64,000 nt of DNA from Alphaproteobacteria bacterium. GTDB taxonomy: Bacteria > Pseudomonadota > Alphaproteobacteria > Micavibrionales > UBA2020. The notes beneath the pieces were generated by a model. That model did no database searches. It was not told the origin of the DNA and worked only from the letters and a program-made list of their open reading frames with translations. A program made the position numbers and the translations under genes. Below, piece after piece: positions 1-9,710 of this stretch (positions are counted from its first letter, which is position 1; each line of letters starts with the position of its first letter). The stretch lies in contig JAEUKT010000002.1 of assembly GCA_016794125.1 (NCBI GenBank), positions 1,093,396-1,157,395 of the forward strand. The letters run 5' to 3'.

Positions 1-1
1 G

Positions 2-136
2 CAGGGGGGTGCCGCTGCGCCCGCCGAAGACCCGCTCGCGATGCTTGAAAAACTGGGCGAGCTGCAGAAAAAAGGCGTGCTGACGCAGGCCGAATTCGAT
101 GCGAAAAAGGCGGAGCTTCTGGCCAAGATAAAATAG
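2..136 (+). CDS. SHOCT-domain protein, C-terminal fragment
   Basis: This is the 3' end of a gene that begins before the window. The visible frame has an Ala/Pro-rich linker followed by LEKLGELQKKGVLTQAEFD and a Lys-rich end, stopping at TAG 134-136. The pattern 'L..L..L...G.LT..EF...K..LL' is that of the short C-terminal SHOCT module, an oligomerisation helix pair found at the end of many bacterial membrane-stress proteins. The next gene starts 13 bases downstream on the same strand, so it is probably the upstream member of the polyamine/DUF4178 operon. The main domain lies outside the window and cannot be named. Confidence 0.7.
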   Translation, partial: QGGAAAPAEDPLAMLEKLGELQKKGVLTQAEFDAKKAELLAKIK

Positions 137-148
137 GCGACCGCCCCG

Positions 149-838
149 GTGAAAAAATATCCCTGTCCATCCTGCGGCGCGGAAATTCCGTTCCGCACCA
201 GCGTCGCCAGCCACGGCATCTGCCCCTATTGTCGCACCATGGTCGTGCGCGACGACGATGCGCTTCGCAAAACCGGCGAGATGGCACAGCTGCCCGACGA
301 CATGAGCCCGTTTCAGCTGGGCACCGAAGGCACGTTCAACGGTGTGCGTTTCGGAATCGTCGGCCGCATCCGCCAGAACTGGGAAGACGGCAGCTGGAAC
401 GAATGGTTCATCGTATCGGACGACGCAAAGCGCGGCTGGCTCGCCGAAGCGCAGGGGTTTTATGCGCCCTGTTTCGAGGTGGAGAACCCGTCGGATGAAA
501 CCCTGCACGCGATTGGCAAGATGCAGGAATGGGCGGGCGGCGATGTGGCGGGCGGCGACTGGGCGAAAAGCCCCGCAGGGCAGCGCATCAAAATCGAAAA
601 CACGACCTATAAAATCGTCGATATCAAGAATGCCGAATGCGTGGCGGCAGAGGGTGAATTGCCCTTTGCGTCGCCGCAGGGGCGCAAAAGCGTTTCCATC
701 GACTGTATCGCGGGCGACGGCAAATTCGCGTCGATCGATCTCGCCGATGGCCGCGCGCGCGTCTTTACCGGCGCCTATGTCGACTGGACGGCGCTGAACT
801 GCCGTTATTACCGGACATTCGAGGGCTGGAAGCAATGA
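149..838 (+). CDS. DUF4178 domain protein with N-terminal zinc ribbon
   Basis: A 229-residue soluble protein starting at GTG 149. Residues C6/C9 and C25/C28 form two CPxC knuckles of a zinc ribbon. The rest (about 55-225) has the beta-rich GxxGxxNG..F.I.GRIRQNWEDGSWNEW pattern of DUF4178. The family has no established reaction; in other genomes it is found next to SpeE/SpeD-like enzymes, DUF350 and PspA-type envelope proteins. It overlaps the next gene, a longer DUF4178 protein, by four bases (ATGA), indicating translational coupling. No signal peptide or membrane segment is visible, so it is probably cytoplasmic. The GTG start is preferred because it retains the whole zinc ribbon and follows the previous stop closely. 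Confidence 0.8.
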   Translation: MKKYPCPSCGAEIPFRTSVASHGICPYCRTMVVRDDDALRKTGEMAQLPDDMSPFQLGTEGTFNGVRFGIVGRIRQNWEDGSWNEWFIVSDDAKRGWLAEAQGFYAPCFEVENPSDETLHAIGKMQEWAGGDVAGGDWAKSPAGQRIKIENTTYKIVDIKNAECVAAEGELPFASPQGRKSVSIDCIAGDGKFASIDLADGRARVFTGAYVDWTALNCRYYRTFEGWKQ

Positions 839-2151
839 CCGCCACCGATTTCGGCCCCAACCTGTTCGGCGAAGAACCTCCACCCGTCAAAAAAACGGCG
901 ATACGCAAATTCAACTGCCCGTCCTGCGGCGGCGAAATCCAGATCCGCGCGGCCGGCCATACGCTGACCGCCGTCTGCGCGCATTGCGGGTCGGTCATCG
1001 ACGCGGCGGATGAACGGTTCACCATCATCGACGATGTGAAGACCAAGCTGCGCCCGACCCTGATCGAGATCGGCCAGCGCGGCGCGCTGGACGGCATCGA
1101 ATGGGAAGTGATCGGTTATGTGCTGAAAAGCGACCGCACGAAACAGTATTTCTGGGACGAATACCTGCTGTTCAACCCCTATCACGGCTTCCGCTTCCTG
1201 GTGCAGATGGACGGGCACTGGAATTTCGTGCGCGTCGTGAAGGAAGATTTCCAGCGCATGGGTTTCGTCACCACCGTCTGGCATCAGGAACATTCCTTCA
1301 GCCCGTTCCTGCGCGACCAGCCCATCGTGCAGTACGTCAAGGGCGAATTTTACTGGCGCATCCGGAAAGGCGACACGGCCACGACCGAAGATTACGTCGC
1401 GCCGCCCTATATGCTGTCGTTCGAAAAAGTGCCGGGCGAAGAAACCGCGTCGCTGTGCGAATACACGGAACCCGATGTGGTGCAGGCGGCTTTCGGCCTG
1501 CAGTCCATGCCGCGCCGCAAGGGCGTGGGGCCGAACCAGCCGTCGCCGTTCAATGTCGCCGCGCTGATGAAAACGGCATCGATGGCGGTTGTGACCGCCT
1601 TTGTCATCCACTTGGCTGCCGTCGCGGCATCGGCGTCGCAGATGGTCGTGACGATGAACAAGGTTTTCCAGCCGGGCGACCAGACGCGCGAATTCGTCAG
1701 CGAGCCCTTTACGCTGCCCAGACAATCGAATATCTACATCGAATCAAGCGCGCCTGTATCGAACGCCTGGGCGGAACTGGGCCTTACCTTCGTCAACGAA
1801 ACGACCAAGGAAGTGTTCGAGCTGACTCAAGGCATGGAATTCTATTACGGCTCCGATTCCGACGGCCCGTGGCGCGAAGGCAGCCCGACCGCCGACGGAT
1901 ATTTGTCGGGCGTGCCCGCCGGCACCTACCGTATGACCTATGACATCGAATCCGATGTGCTGGCGAAACAGCTGCCGCTGCAGGTGACGATGACGGCAAA
2001 ACGCGATGTCACCAGCTGGGGCAACTTTTTCTGGACGATGTTCCTGCTGCTGGCCTACCCGGCCGTCGCATGGCTGCGGTCGTCGGCGTTTGAAAACCGC
2101 CGCTGGGAAAACAGCGATTTCCCGCGCACCAGCTCGGGGAGTGACGAATAA
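835..2151 (+). CDS. DUF4178 membrane protein with zinc ribbon
   Basis: A 438-residue paralogue of the preceding gene. Zinc-ribbon cysteines are C28/C31 and C48/C51, followed by a DUF4178 domain (about 60-200). The C-terminal half is membrane associated: a hydrophobic helix near residues 240-262, an extracytoplasmic-looking beta region (about 265-395), and a second helix near 400-418, so the last 20 residues return to the cytoplasm. The two-helix topology suggests it anchors the system to the inner membrane. It starts four bases inside the previous gene and its stop overlaps the next start (TAATG at 2149-2153). Its role is unknown; a scaffold or sensor in the SpeE/SpeD/DUF350 operon is inference. 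Confidence 0.75.
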   Translation: MTATDFGPNLFGEEPPPVKKTAIRKFNCPSCGGEIQIRAAGHTLTAVCAHCGSVIDAADERFTIIDDVKTKLRPTLIEIGQRGALDGIEWEVIGYVLKSDRTKQYFWDEYLLFNPYHGFRFLVQMDGHWNFVRVVKEDFQRMGFVTTVWHQEHSFSPFLRDQPIVQYVKGEFYWRIRKGDTATTEDYVAPPYMLSFEKVPGEETASLCEYTEPDVVQAAFGLQSMPRRKGVGPNQPSPFNVAALMKTASMAVVTAFVIHLAAVAASASQMVVTMNKVFQPGDQTREFVSEPFTLPRQSNIYIESSAPVSNAWAELGLTFVNETTKEVFELTQGMEFYYGSDSDGPWREGSPTADGYLSGVPAGTYRMTYDIESDVLAKQLPLQVTMTAKRDVTSWGNFFWTMFLLLAYPAVAWLRSSAFENRRWENSDFPRTSSGSDE

Positions 2152-2291
2152 TGCCGAAAATTTATACCATTTTCTGTATCGCGGTCCTGGGGCTGTATGG
2201 CTACGCCAACGCCCGCGGCATCGTCTATAGCTCGTACCTTACCGGAAACGGCACCGCGCAAAAAGCCGCTTCCGCCCGCTATCACAAATAG
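2151..2291 (+). CDS. 46-residue small membrane/exported peptide
   Basis: A short frame, MPKIYTIFCIAVLGLYGYA followed by a polar tail ending RYHK, overlapping the upstream stop by one base (TAATG) and ending ten bases before the next start. The N-terminal 20 residues are a hydrophobic helix, either an uncleaved anchor or a signal peptide (NARG could be a cleavage region). The tight overlap on both sides inside a coupled operon is the main argument that it is translated. A GGAG for the next gene lies directly after its stop. I recognise no family; it could be an accessory subunit of the neighbouring DUF350 or SpeE-like membrane proteins. Confidence 0.6.
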   Translation: MPKIYTIFCIAVLGLYGYANARGIVYSSYLTGNGTAQKAASARYHK

Positions 2292-2301
2292 GAGAAATAC
2301 A

Positions 2302-2523
2302 ATGGAAGAATTCGTCAACATGAAATACGTCTATGCCGCGCTCGCCTATTCGGGGCTTGGCATCTTCATCCTCGGCATCGCCTTCACGCTGTTCGACATC
2401 ATCACGCCGAAATTCAGCATCTGGAAGGAACTGGTGGAAAAGCAGAACGTCGCGATGGCGATTTTCCTGGCTTCGCTGATGATTGCGATGGCGCTCATCA
2501 TTTCCTCCGCCGTTCACGGATAA
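2302..2523 (+). CDS. DUF350-like small membrane protein
   Basis: A 73-residue protein with two hydrophobic helices (about 8-31 and 48-68) separated by a charged loop containing IITPKFSIWKELVEK. This pattern (YSGLGIFILGIAFTLFD..TP...WKE...KN.A.A) matches a single DUF350/YjfL-type helical hairpin; many family members carry two such units in about 130 residues. The ATG at 2302 is chosen because a GGAGA ribosome-binding site sits eight bases upstream, although the frame is open further. In E. coli the DUF350 gene yjfL sits in an operon with a PspA homologue and a glutathionylspermidine-synthase-like gene, which parallels this context. Function unknown. Confidence 0.75.
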   Translation: MEEFVNMKYVYAALAYSGLGIFILGIAFTLFDIITPKFSIWKELVEKQNVAMAIFLASLMIAMALIISSAVHG

Positions 2524-2529
2524 TATACG

Positions 2530-4044
2530 ATGCCGACGCTGCTGCTGATATCGGTGATCGTGATCGCCACCTGCGGGCTTGTCTACGAGCTGATCGCGGG
2601 CACGGCCGCCAGTTACCTGCTGGGCGACAGCGTCACGCAATTCTCGACCGTCATCGGCTGCTACCTGTTCGCCATGGGGCTCGGGTCGTGGCTGACGAAA
2701 TATGTGGAACGCAACCTGATCGGCGTTTTTATCAAGGTCGAAATACTGGTGGGCGCGATCGGCGGCGCGTCGGCCATGCTGCTGTTCCTGTTGTTCGACC
2801 ATGTCGCGTCGTTCCGCGTGCTGCTGTATTTCCTCGTTTTCGTCATCGGCATGCTGGTGGGCGTGGAAATTCCGCTGCTGCTGCGCATATTGAAAGACCG
2901 GCTTGAATTCCGCGAACTGGTCAGCCGCGTGCTGGCGCTTGATTACCTCGGCGCGCTCTTCGCCTCCATCCTGTTCCCGCTGGTGCTGGTGCCGTATCTG
3001 GGGCTGGTGAAGTCCAGCTTCCTGTTCGGCATGCTGAATGTGGGCGTGGCGGTCTGGGTGGTTTATGCGCTGAAAGACGAAGTGCCGTCGCTGCTGGCGA
3101 CACGGTTTTCGGCGATTGCGGTGCTGGTGCTGCTGACGATGGGATTTGTGTATTCGGAGCGCATCATGAGCATCGCGGAAAGCGGCGCCTATCCGGGCTC
3201 CGTGATATTTTCCCAGTCCACGCCGTATCAGCGCATCGTGATCACCAAGACAAAACAGGACCTGCGCCTGTTCCTGAATTCCAACCTGCAATTCAGCTCG
3301 GTCGATGAATACCGGTACCACGAGGCGCTGGTGCATCCGGCGCTGGCGGCGCTCGATAATCCCAAATCCGTCCTGATCTTCGGCGGCGGCGACGGGCTTG
3401 CGCTGCGCGAGGTTTTGAAATACCCGTCGGTCGAAAAAGTCGTGATGATCGACCTCGACCCCGCGATGACCGAACTGTTTTCGCAAAGCGACATCCTGAC
3501 CGGACTCAACAACAAATCGCTGCTGTCGAAAAAACTGGAAATCGTGCATCAGGACGCGTTTATCTGGGTGCGCGACATGCAGCAGCGCGCCAACCCGCCG
3601 CAATTCGATGCCGTCATCAGCGACGTGCCCGATCCGTCGAATTTTTCCATCGGCAAGCTTTATTCCCGCACATTCTTCTCCGCCCTCAAATCGCTGGTGC
3701 ATGACAAAAGCATCATCGTGGTGCAAAGCACCTCGCCGCTGGTCGCGCGCAAGGCGTTCTGGTGCGTCAACAATACGCTGCAGGATGCCGGATTTAAAAC
3801 CGCGCCGTATCATTTGAACGTGCCGGCGTTCGGCGAATGGGGCTATGTGATCGCCAGCCTGTCAGATTACGCGCCGCCCGAAAAATTCCCCGACGGGCTG
3901 AGATACATCACCGCGCGCTCCGCCGCCGACATGTTCTATTTCCCGCCTGATATGGCGCATCTGGATACGAAAATCCAGCGGCTCGACGATCAGGCATTGG
4001 TGCGCTATTTCGACCAGGAATGGTCGGAATACCAGATTTACTGA
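2530..4044 (+). CDS. Membrane-embedded spermidine synthase-like protein
   Basis: 504 residues. About 1-205 forms six or seven hydrophobic helices; about 225-500 has the polyamine aminopropyltransferase fold. The decarboxylated-SAM loop FGGGDGLALREVL lies at about 284-296, an acidic pair in MIDLDP follows, and the catalytic-Asp loop is SDVPDPSNF (about 364-372), resembling D-x-x-D-P of SpeE. With SpeD encoded four genes downstream, the operon can make decarboxylated SAM for it. Transfer of an aminopropyl group at the inner membrane is a reasonable inference; the acceptor is not evident. Membrane-fused SpeE proteins are a known but largely uncharacterised subgroup. The gene starts six bases after the DUF350 gene and ends one base before the next. 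Confidence 0.82.
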   Translation: MPTLLLISVIVIATCGLVYELIAGTAASYLLGDSVTQFSTVIGCYLFAMGLGSWLTKYVERNLIGVFIKVEILVGAIGGASAMLLFLLFDHVASFRVLLYFLVFVIGMLVGVEIPLLLRILKDRLEFRELVSRVLALDYLGALFASILFPLVLVPYLGLVKSSFLFGMLNVGVAVWVVYALKDEVPSLLATRFSAIAVLVLLTMGFVYSERIMSIAESGAYPGSVIFSQSTPYQRIVITKTKQDLRLFLNSNLQFSSVDEYRYHEALVHPALAALDNPKSVLIFGGGDGLALREVLKYPSVEKVVMIDLDPAMTELFSQSDILTGLNNKSLLSKKLEIVHQDAFIWVRDMQQRANPPQFDAVISDVPDPSNFSIGKLYSRTFFSALKSLVHDKSIIVVQSTSPLVARKAFWCVNNTLQDAGFKTAPYHLNVPAFGEWGYVIASLSDYAPPEKFPDGLRYITARSAADMFYFPPDMAHLDTKIQRLDDQALVRYFDQEWSEYQIY

Positions 4045-4045
4045 C

Positions 4046-5659
4046 ATGATCTTTACGCGCCGACAGCTGTTGAAATCGGGCGCGGCCATGATGGCGGCGC
4101 TGGGTTTCGGCCGCGTATCATGGGCGCGGGCGGATGCGCCGGTCACCGGTAAAATCCTCGGCGCTTCCGCCAAAATCGGCCATCAGCTGCGCGGCGGGTC
4201 GTTCCCCGCGCCCGCCTCCACGACCGAAAAAGACACCGTCATCATCGGCGGCGGCATCGCGGGGCTGGCGGCGGGGCGGAGGCTGCACAAGCAGGGCGCG
4301 GATTTCAGCTTGCTGGAACTGGAATCCGATACCGGCGGCAACGCGCAAAGCGGCAAAAACAATATCTCCGCCTATCCCTGGGGCGCGCATTACGTGCCGC
4401 TGCTGACCGATGAATGCCGTGCGGTGAAAACATTGTTCCGCGATCTTGGCATCATCACGGGCGAGGATGACAAAGGCCGCGCGGTTTACAACGAATACTA
4501 CCTGTGTTCCGACCCGCATGAGCGGCTGTATATGTTCGGCCGCTGGCAGGAAGGCCTGCTGCCGCAAACAGGCGCAACCGACGAAGACCGCCGCCAGTAT
4601 GACGCGTTTTTCAAGCAGGTGGAAGGCCTGCGGAATGTGCGCGGCAAGGACGGCAAAAAGCTGTTCGCTATCCCTGTCGATGACAGCTCGCAGGACGCCG
4701 AATGGCTTGCGCTCGACAGCATGACGATGCGCGAATGGATGGAGCGCGAAGGCTATACGTCGAAATATTTGCAATGGCACGTCGATTACGGCTGCCGCGA
4801 CGATTACGGCGTGACGCTGGACGATACATCCGCCTGGGCGGGCATCCATTATTTCGCGGGCCGGTCGGGCGTGGCGGCGAATACCGACGACAGCAATTTC
4901 GTGACATGGCCGGAGGGTAACGGCTTTATCGCGAAAAAACTCGCCGAGCCGCTGGCCGCCAATATCACCACGCAGGCCTTGGTATTCGCGGTGAAGCGTG
5001 ACGGCGACCGTGTTAGCGTCGATTATCTTGACCAGAAAACGGGCGCGGCGCAGCGCATATCCGCCCGTACCGTCATCATGGCGACACCGCAGTTTGTTTC
5101 CGCGCGGCTGCTGCCCGAGGTATCGGCGGAAAATTTCAGCTACGCGCCCTGGGCGGTTGCCAATATCACGCTCGACCGGCTGCCGGAGGGGCAGGGCGCG
5201 GAACTGGCATGGGACAACATGGTTTTCGACAGCAAATTGCTGGGCTATGTGGTGGCGACGCATCAGGGGCTGGAGGCGCGGCCCCTGCGCACGGTGTTGA
5301 CCTATTACTGGCCGCTCAGCCACCTGCCGCCCAAACAGGCGCGGGAGGAGGCGCTGGCGCGTTCATACGAAGAATGGCGCGATATCTTCCTGAACGAATT
5401 GCTGGCGGTGCATCCGGAACTGAAGGGTTTCGTCAAATCGCTGGATGTCTGGATCTGGGGGCATGCCATGGTGCGCCCCGTGAAGGGTTTCATGTGGGGC
5501 GATGCGCGGCGCAATACGCTGAAACAAACGCCGCCGATATTTCACGCCCATTCCGACATGAGCGGCATTTCCATTTTCGAGGAAGCCTATACCCACGGCA
5601 TCCGCGCCGCCGAAAACACGCTGAAACACCTCGGCCAATCCTTCGAGAGCGAGCTGTAG
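4046..5659 (+). CDS. Tat-exported FAD-dependent amine oxidase-like protein
   Basis: 537 residues beginning MIFTRRQLLKSGAAMMAAL, a twin-arginine signal (RRxLLK) with a short hydrophobic stretch. The dinucleotide-binding motif VIIGGGIAGLAAGRRL is near residues 66-81, followed by ELESDTGGNAQS, the arrangement of the flavin amine-oxidase/phytoene-desaturase superfamily. The C-terminus contains HSDMSGISIFEEA and a GIRAAENTL helix that commonly closes the FAD site. A folded, cofactor-loaded enzyme exported by Tat would act in the periplasm. Lying between the SpeE-like and SpeD genes with one-base spacing, it may oxidise a polyamine-derived product, but the substrate is unknown and this is inference. 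Confidence 0.8.
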   Translation: MIFTRRQLLKSGAAMMAALGFGRVSWARADAPVTGKILGASAKIGHQLRGGSFPAPASTTEKDTVIIGGGIAGLAAGRRLHKQGADFSLLELESDTGGNAQSGKNNISAYPWGAHYVPLLTDECRAVKTLFRDLGIITGEDDKGRAVYNEYYLCSDPHERLYMFGRWQEGLLPQTGATDEDRRQYDAFFKQVEGLRNVRGKDGKKLFAIPVDDSSQDAEWLALDSMTMREWMEREGYTSKYLQWHVDYGCRDDYGVTLDDTSAWAGIHYFAGRSGVAANTDDSNFVTWPEGNGFIAKKLAEPLAANITTQALVFAVKRDGDRVSVDYLDQKTGAAQRISARTVIMATPQFVSARLLPEVSAENFSYAPWAVANITLDRLPEGQGAELAWDNMVFDSKLLGYVVATHQGLEARPLRTVLTYYWPLSHLPPKQAREEALARSYEEWRDIFLNELLAVHPELKGFVKSLDVWIWGHAMVRPVKGFMWGDARRNTLKQTPPIFHAHSDMSGISIFEEAYTHGIRAAENTLKHLGQSFESEL

Positions 5660-5660
5660 C

Positions 5661-6764
5661 ATGAAACCGCAGCCCTGGATCGCCTCGCGCGGCATCGACC
5701 TCGGTTTTATCATCGGCCCGGCCTTCGCCGTGACGGCGTCGGTGGTGCTGCTGCGCGATCAATTGTCGGCGGTCGACGGCACGCCGCCCTGGCTGTGGCT
5801 GCTGCTGGTGGTGGGGGTGGATGTCAGCCATGTTTACAGCACACTGTTCCGCACATATCTCGACCGCGAAGAATTGAAGAAACGCCAGATGCTCTACACC
5901 CTTGCGCCGCTGCTGGCATGGGTGGGGGGCGCGCTGCTGTACAGCATCGATGCGATCGTATTCTGGCGCGTGCTTGCCTATCTGGCCGTGTTCCATTTTA
6001 TGCGCCAGCAATACGGTTTCATGATGATCTATTCCCGTGGCGAGCGGATGCGTCCGGAATGGACGCGGCGGATCGACCAGGCGGTTATTTACCTTGCCAC
6101 GCTGTTCCCGCTTGTTTACTGGCATGTGCATCACCGCGCCTTCAACTGGTTCGTGGCGGGCGATTTCTTCAAAATTGATATGCCGCAGCTAGGCATCGCG
6201 GCGGGCGCGCTGTTCGCTATCGTGCTGCTCGCCTATATCGCCAAGGAAATCCGTTTTTCTATCGCCGAAAAAAACATCAACGCGCCGAAACACCTGCTGC
6301 TGCTGGGCACCGCGCTGTCATGGGGTATCGGGATTGTGGTGTTCAACAGCGACATCGCCTTTACCGCGACCAACGTGATCGCGCACGGCATTCCGTATAT
6401 CGCGCTGATCTGGATTTTCGGGCGCAACCAGCGGGCGCTTGAAAAAACGCCCTATGTGCAGCGGCGCATCGCGGGGCTGTTCCAATTGAAATTCGCGCCT
6501 ATATACATGCTTGCGCTGTTCGCGCTGGGTTTTGTCGAGGAAGGGCTGTGGGACGGGCTGGTCTGGCGGGAACATGGCAGCATTTTTGCGGCGTTTCGCG
6601 CGTTGCCACAGGCGGTTTCGGAGGATATTATGGTCTGGCTGATTCCGCTGCTGGCCCTGCCGCAGGCGGTGCATTACATCCTCGACGCGTTTATCTGGAA
6701 GCATGACCTGAGGGATTCGGAATGGAAAAAGATATTGTTCTATCAAAAATCAAAGGCGGCTTGA
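5661..6764 (+). CDS. Polytopic membrane protein of the SpeE/SpeD operon
   Basis: 367 residues with about eight to nine hydrophobic helices (first at about 13-30, last near 325-342). A cluster of polar residues, LAVFHFMRQQYGFMMIYSRGE around 110-130, and further histidines (YWHVHH, ATNVIAHGI) lie within or beside helices and could bind a metal or cofactor. It starts one base after the flavoenzyme stop and overlaps the SpeD gene by 43 bases. I recognise no named family. Its position suggests it partners the exported flavoenzyme, for example in electron transfer or substrate passage, but no motif proves this. Confidence 0.65.
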   Translation: MKPQPWIASRGIDLGFIIGPAFAVTASVVLLRDQLSAVDGTPPWLWLLLVVGVDVSHVYSTLFRTYLDREELKKRQMLYTLAPLLAWVGGALLYSIDAIVFWRVLAYLAVFHFMRQQYGFMMIYSRGERMRPEWTRRIDQAVIYLATLFPLVYWHVHHRAFNWFVAGDFFKIDMPQLGIAAGALFAIVLLAYIAKEIRFSIAEKNINAPKHLLLLGTALSWGIGIVVFNSDIAFTATNVIAHGIPYIALIWIFGRNQRALEKTPYVQRRIAGLFQLKFAPIYMLALFALGFVEEGLWDGLVWREHGSIFAAFRALPQAVSEDIMVWLIPLLALPQAVHYILDAFIWKHDLRDSEWKKILFYQKSKAA

Positions 6765-7137
6765 CGGATGATTTTGTGGCGCCCGGCATGCACCTGCTGA
6801 TCGATTTCTGGGGCTGCGCGAATATGCAGGACGAACAGGGCATCGGGCAGGTGCTGCGCCGCGCCGCGGCCGATGCGGGCGCGACCGTGCTGGATGTGCA
6901 TCTGCACAGCTTCGGCGAACAATCGGGCGTCACGGGCGTGGCGACGCTGGCGGAATCGCATATCAGCATCCATACCTGGCCGGAAATCGATTACGTCGCG
7001 CTGGATGTTTTCGTCTGCGGGTCTTGCAACGCGTATAAGGCGCTGGACGCGCTGGTGGAATATTTCAAGCCGCAGCGCCAGCAGCTGACCGCGCATGAAC
7101 GCGGCGTGCCGAACGCGGCCGAGGCACGGGCGACCGC

Positions 7138-7141
<4 letters not shown>
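6722..7141 (+). CDS. speD: S-adenosylmethionine decarboxylase proenzyme
   Basis: A 139-residue prokaryotic-type SpeD. The self-processing site is in TLAESHISIHTWPE: cleavage before the Ser at about residue 79 would create the pyruvoyl cofactor. The downstream DVFVCGSC supplies the conserved catalytic Cys. It makes decarboxylated SAM, the aminopropyl donor for the SpeE-like enzyme encoded upstream. ATG 6722 has a good GAGGG site seven bases upstream but overlaps the previous gene by 43 bases; TTG 6761, touching that gene's TGA stop, would give a length and Ser position closer to other small SpeD proteins. The 3' end overlaps copA by four bases (ATGA). Confidence 0.9.
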
Positions 7142-9345
<2,204 letters not shown>

Positions 9346-9710
9346 AAAAACGCCTGTCGCAAACGTAACATTCGCGTTATGGCCGCGCGCGTTTTGAAAA
9401 AAGTTTTTCCGGCGCAACCCGTTCTGATGAATCACGAAAAGCCTGTCACAAACGCGTTGTAACGAAAAATTACCTTGAATCCTGAGGTCAAAGTTGAGAG
9501 AATTTACATAGGCTCAAGAAGTGTCGGCTGGGGCATGACCTCCCACCCTAACAAGCTGAAAATACAGAAATTACCGCATATCTTCCGTAAAATGACAGCA
9601 GAATAACAGGGCCCGCAGCCTTGTCTTTTGGCGTCTTAAAGCTAGGATTTATTAATACTATCAGGCTAGTATCTATCAGTACCCATAACAAACCCGCGAG
9701 GATTACCAAT
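9346..9710 (+). other. Intergenic region upstream of the M3 peptidase
   Basis: 365 bases without a convincing gene. It contains a 14-base near-repeat (GCCTGTCGCAAACG at 9352-9365; GCCTGTCACAAACG at 9441-9454) and, 38 bases before the peptidase start, a perfect 6-bp inverted repeat ATACTA-tcaggc-TAGTAT (9655-9672) that could be an operator. No clear rho-independent terminator follows copA. The open frame running from TTG 9621 into the peptidase looks non-coding in its first 30 codons. Confidence 0.5.
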
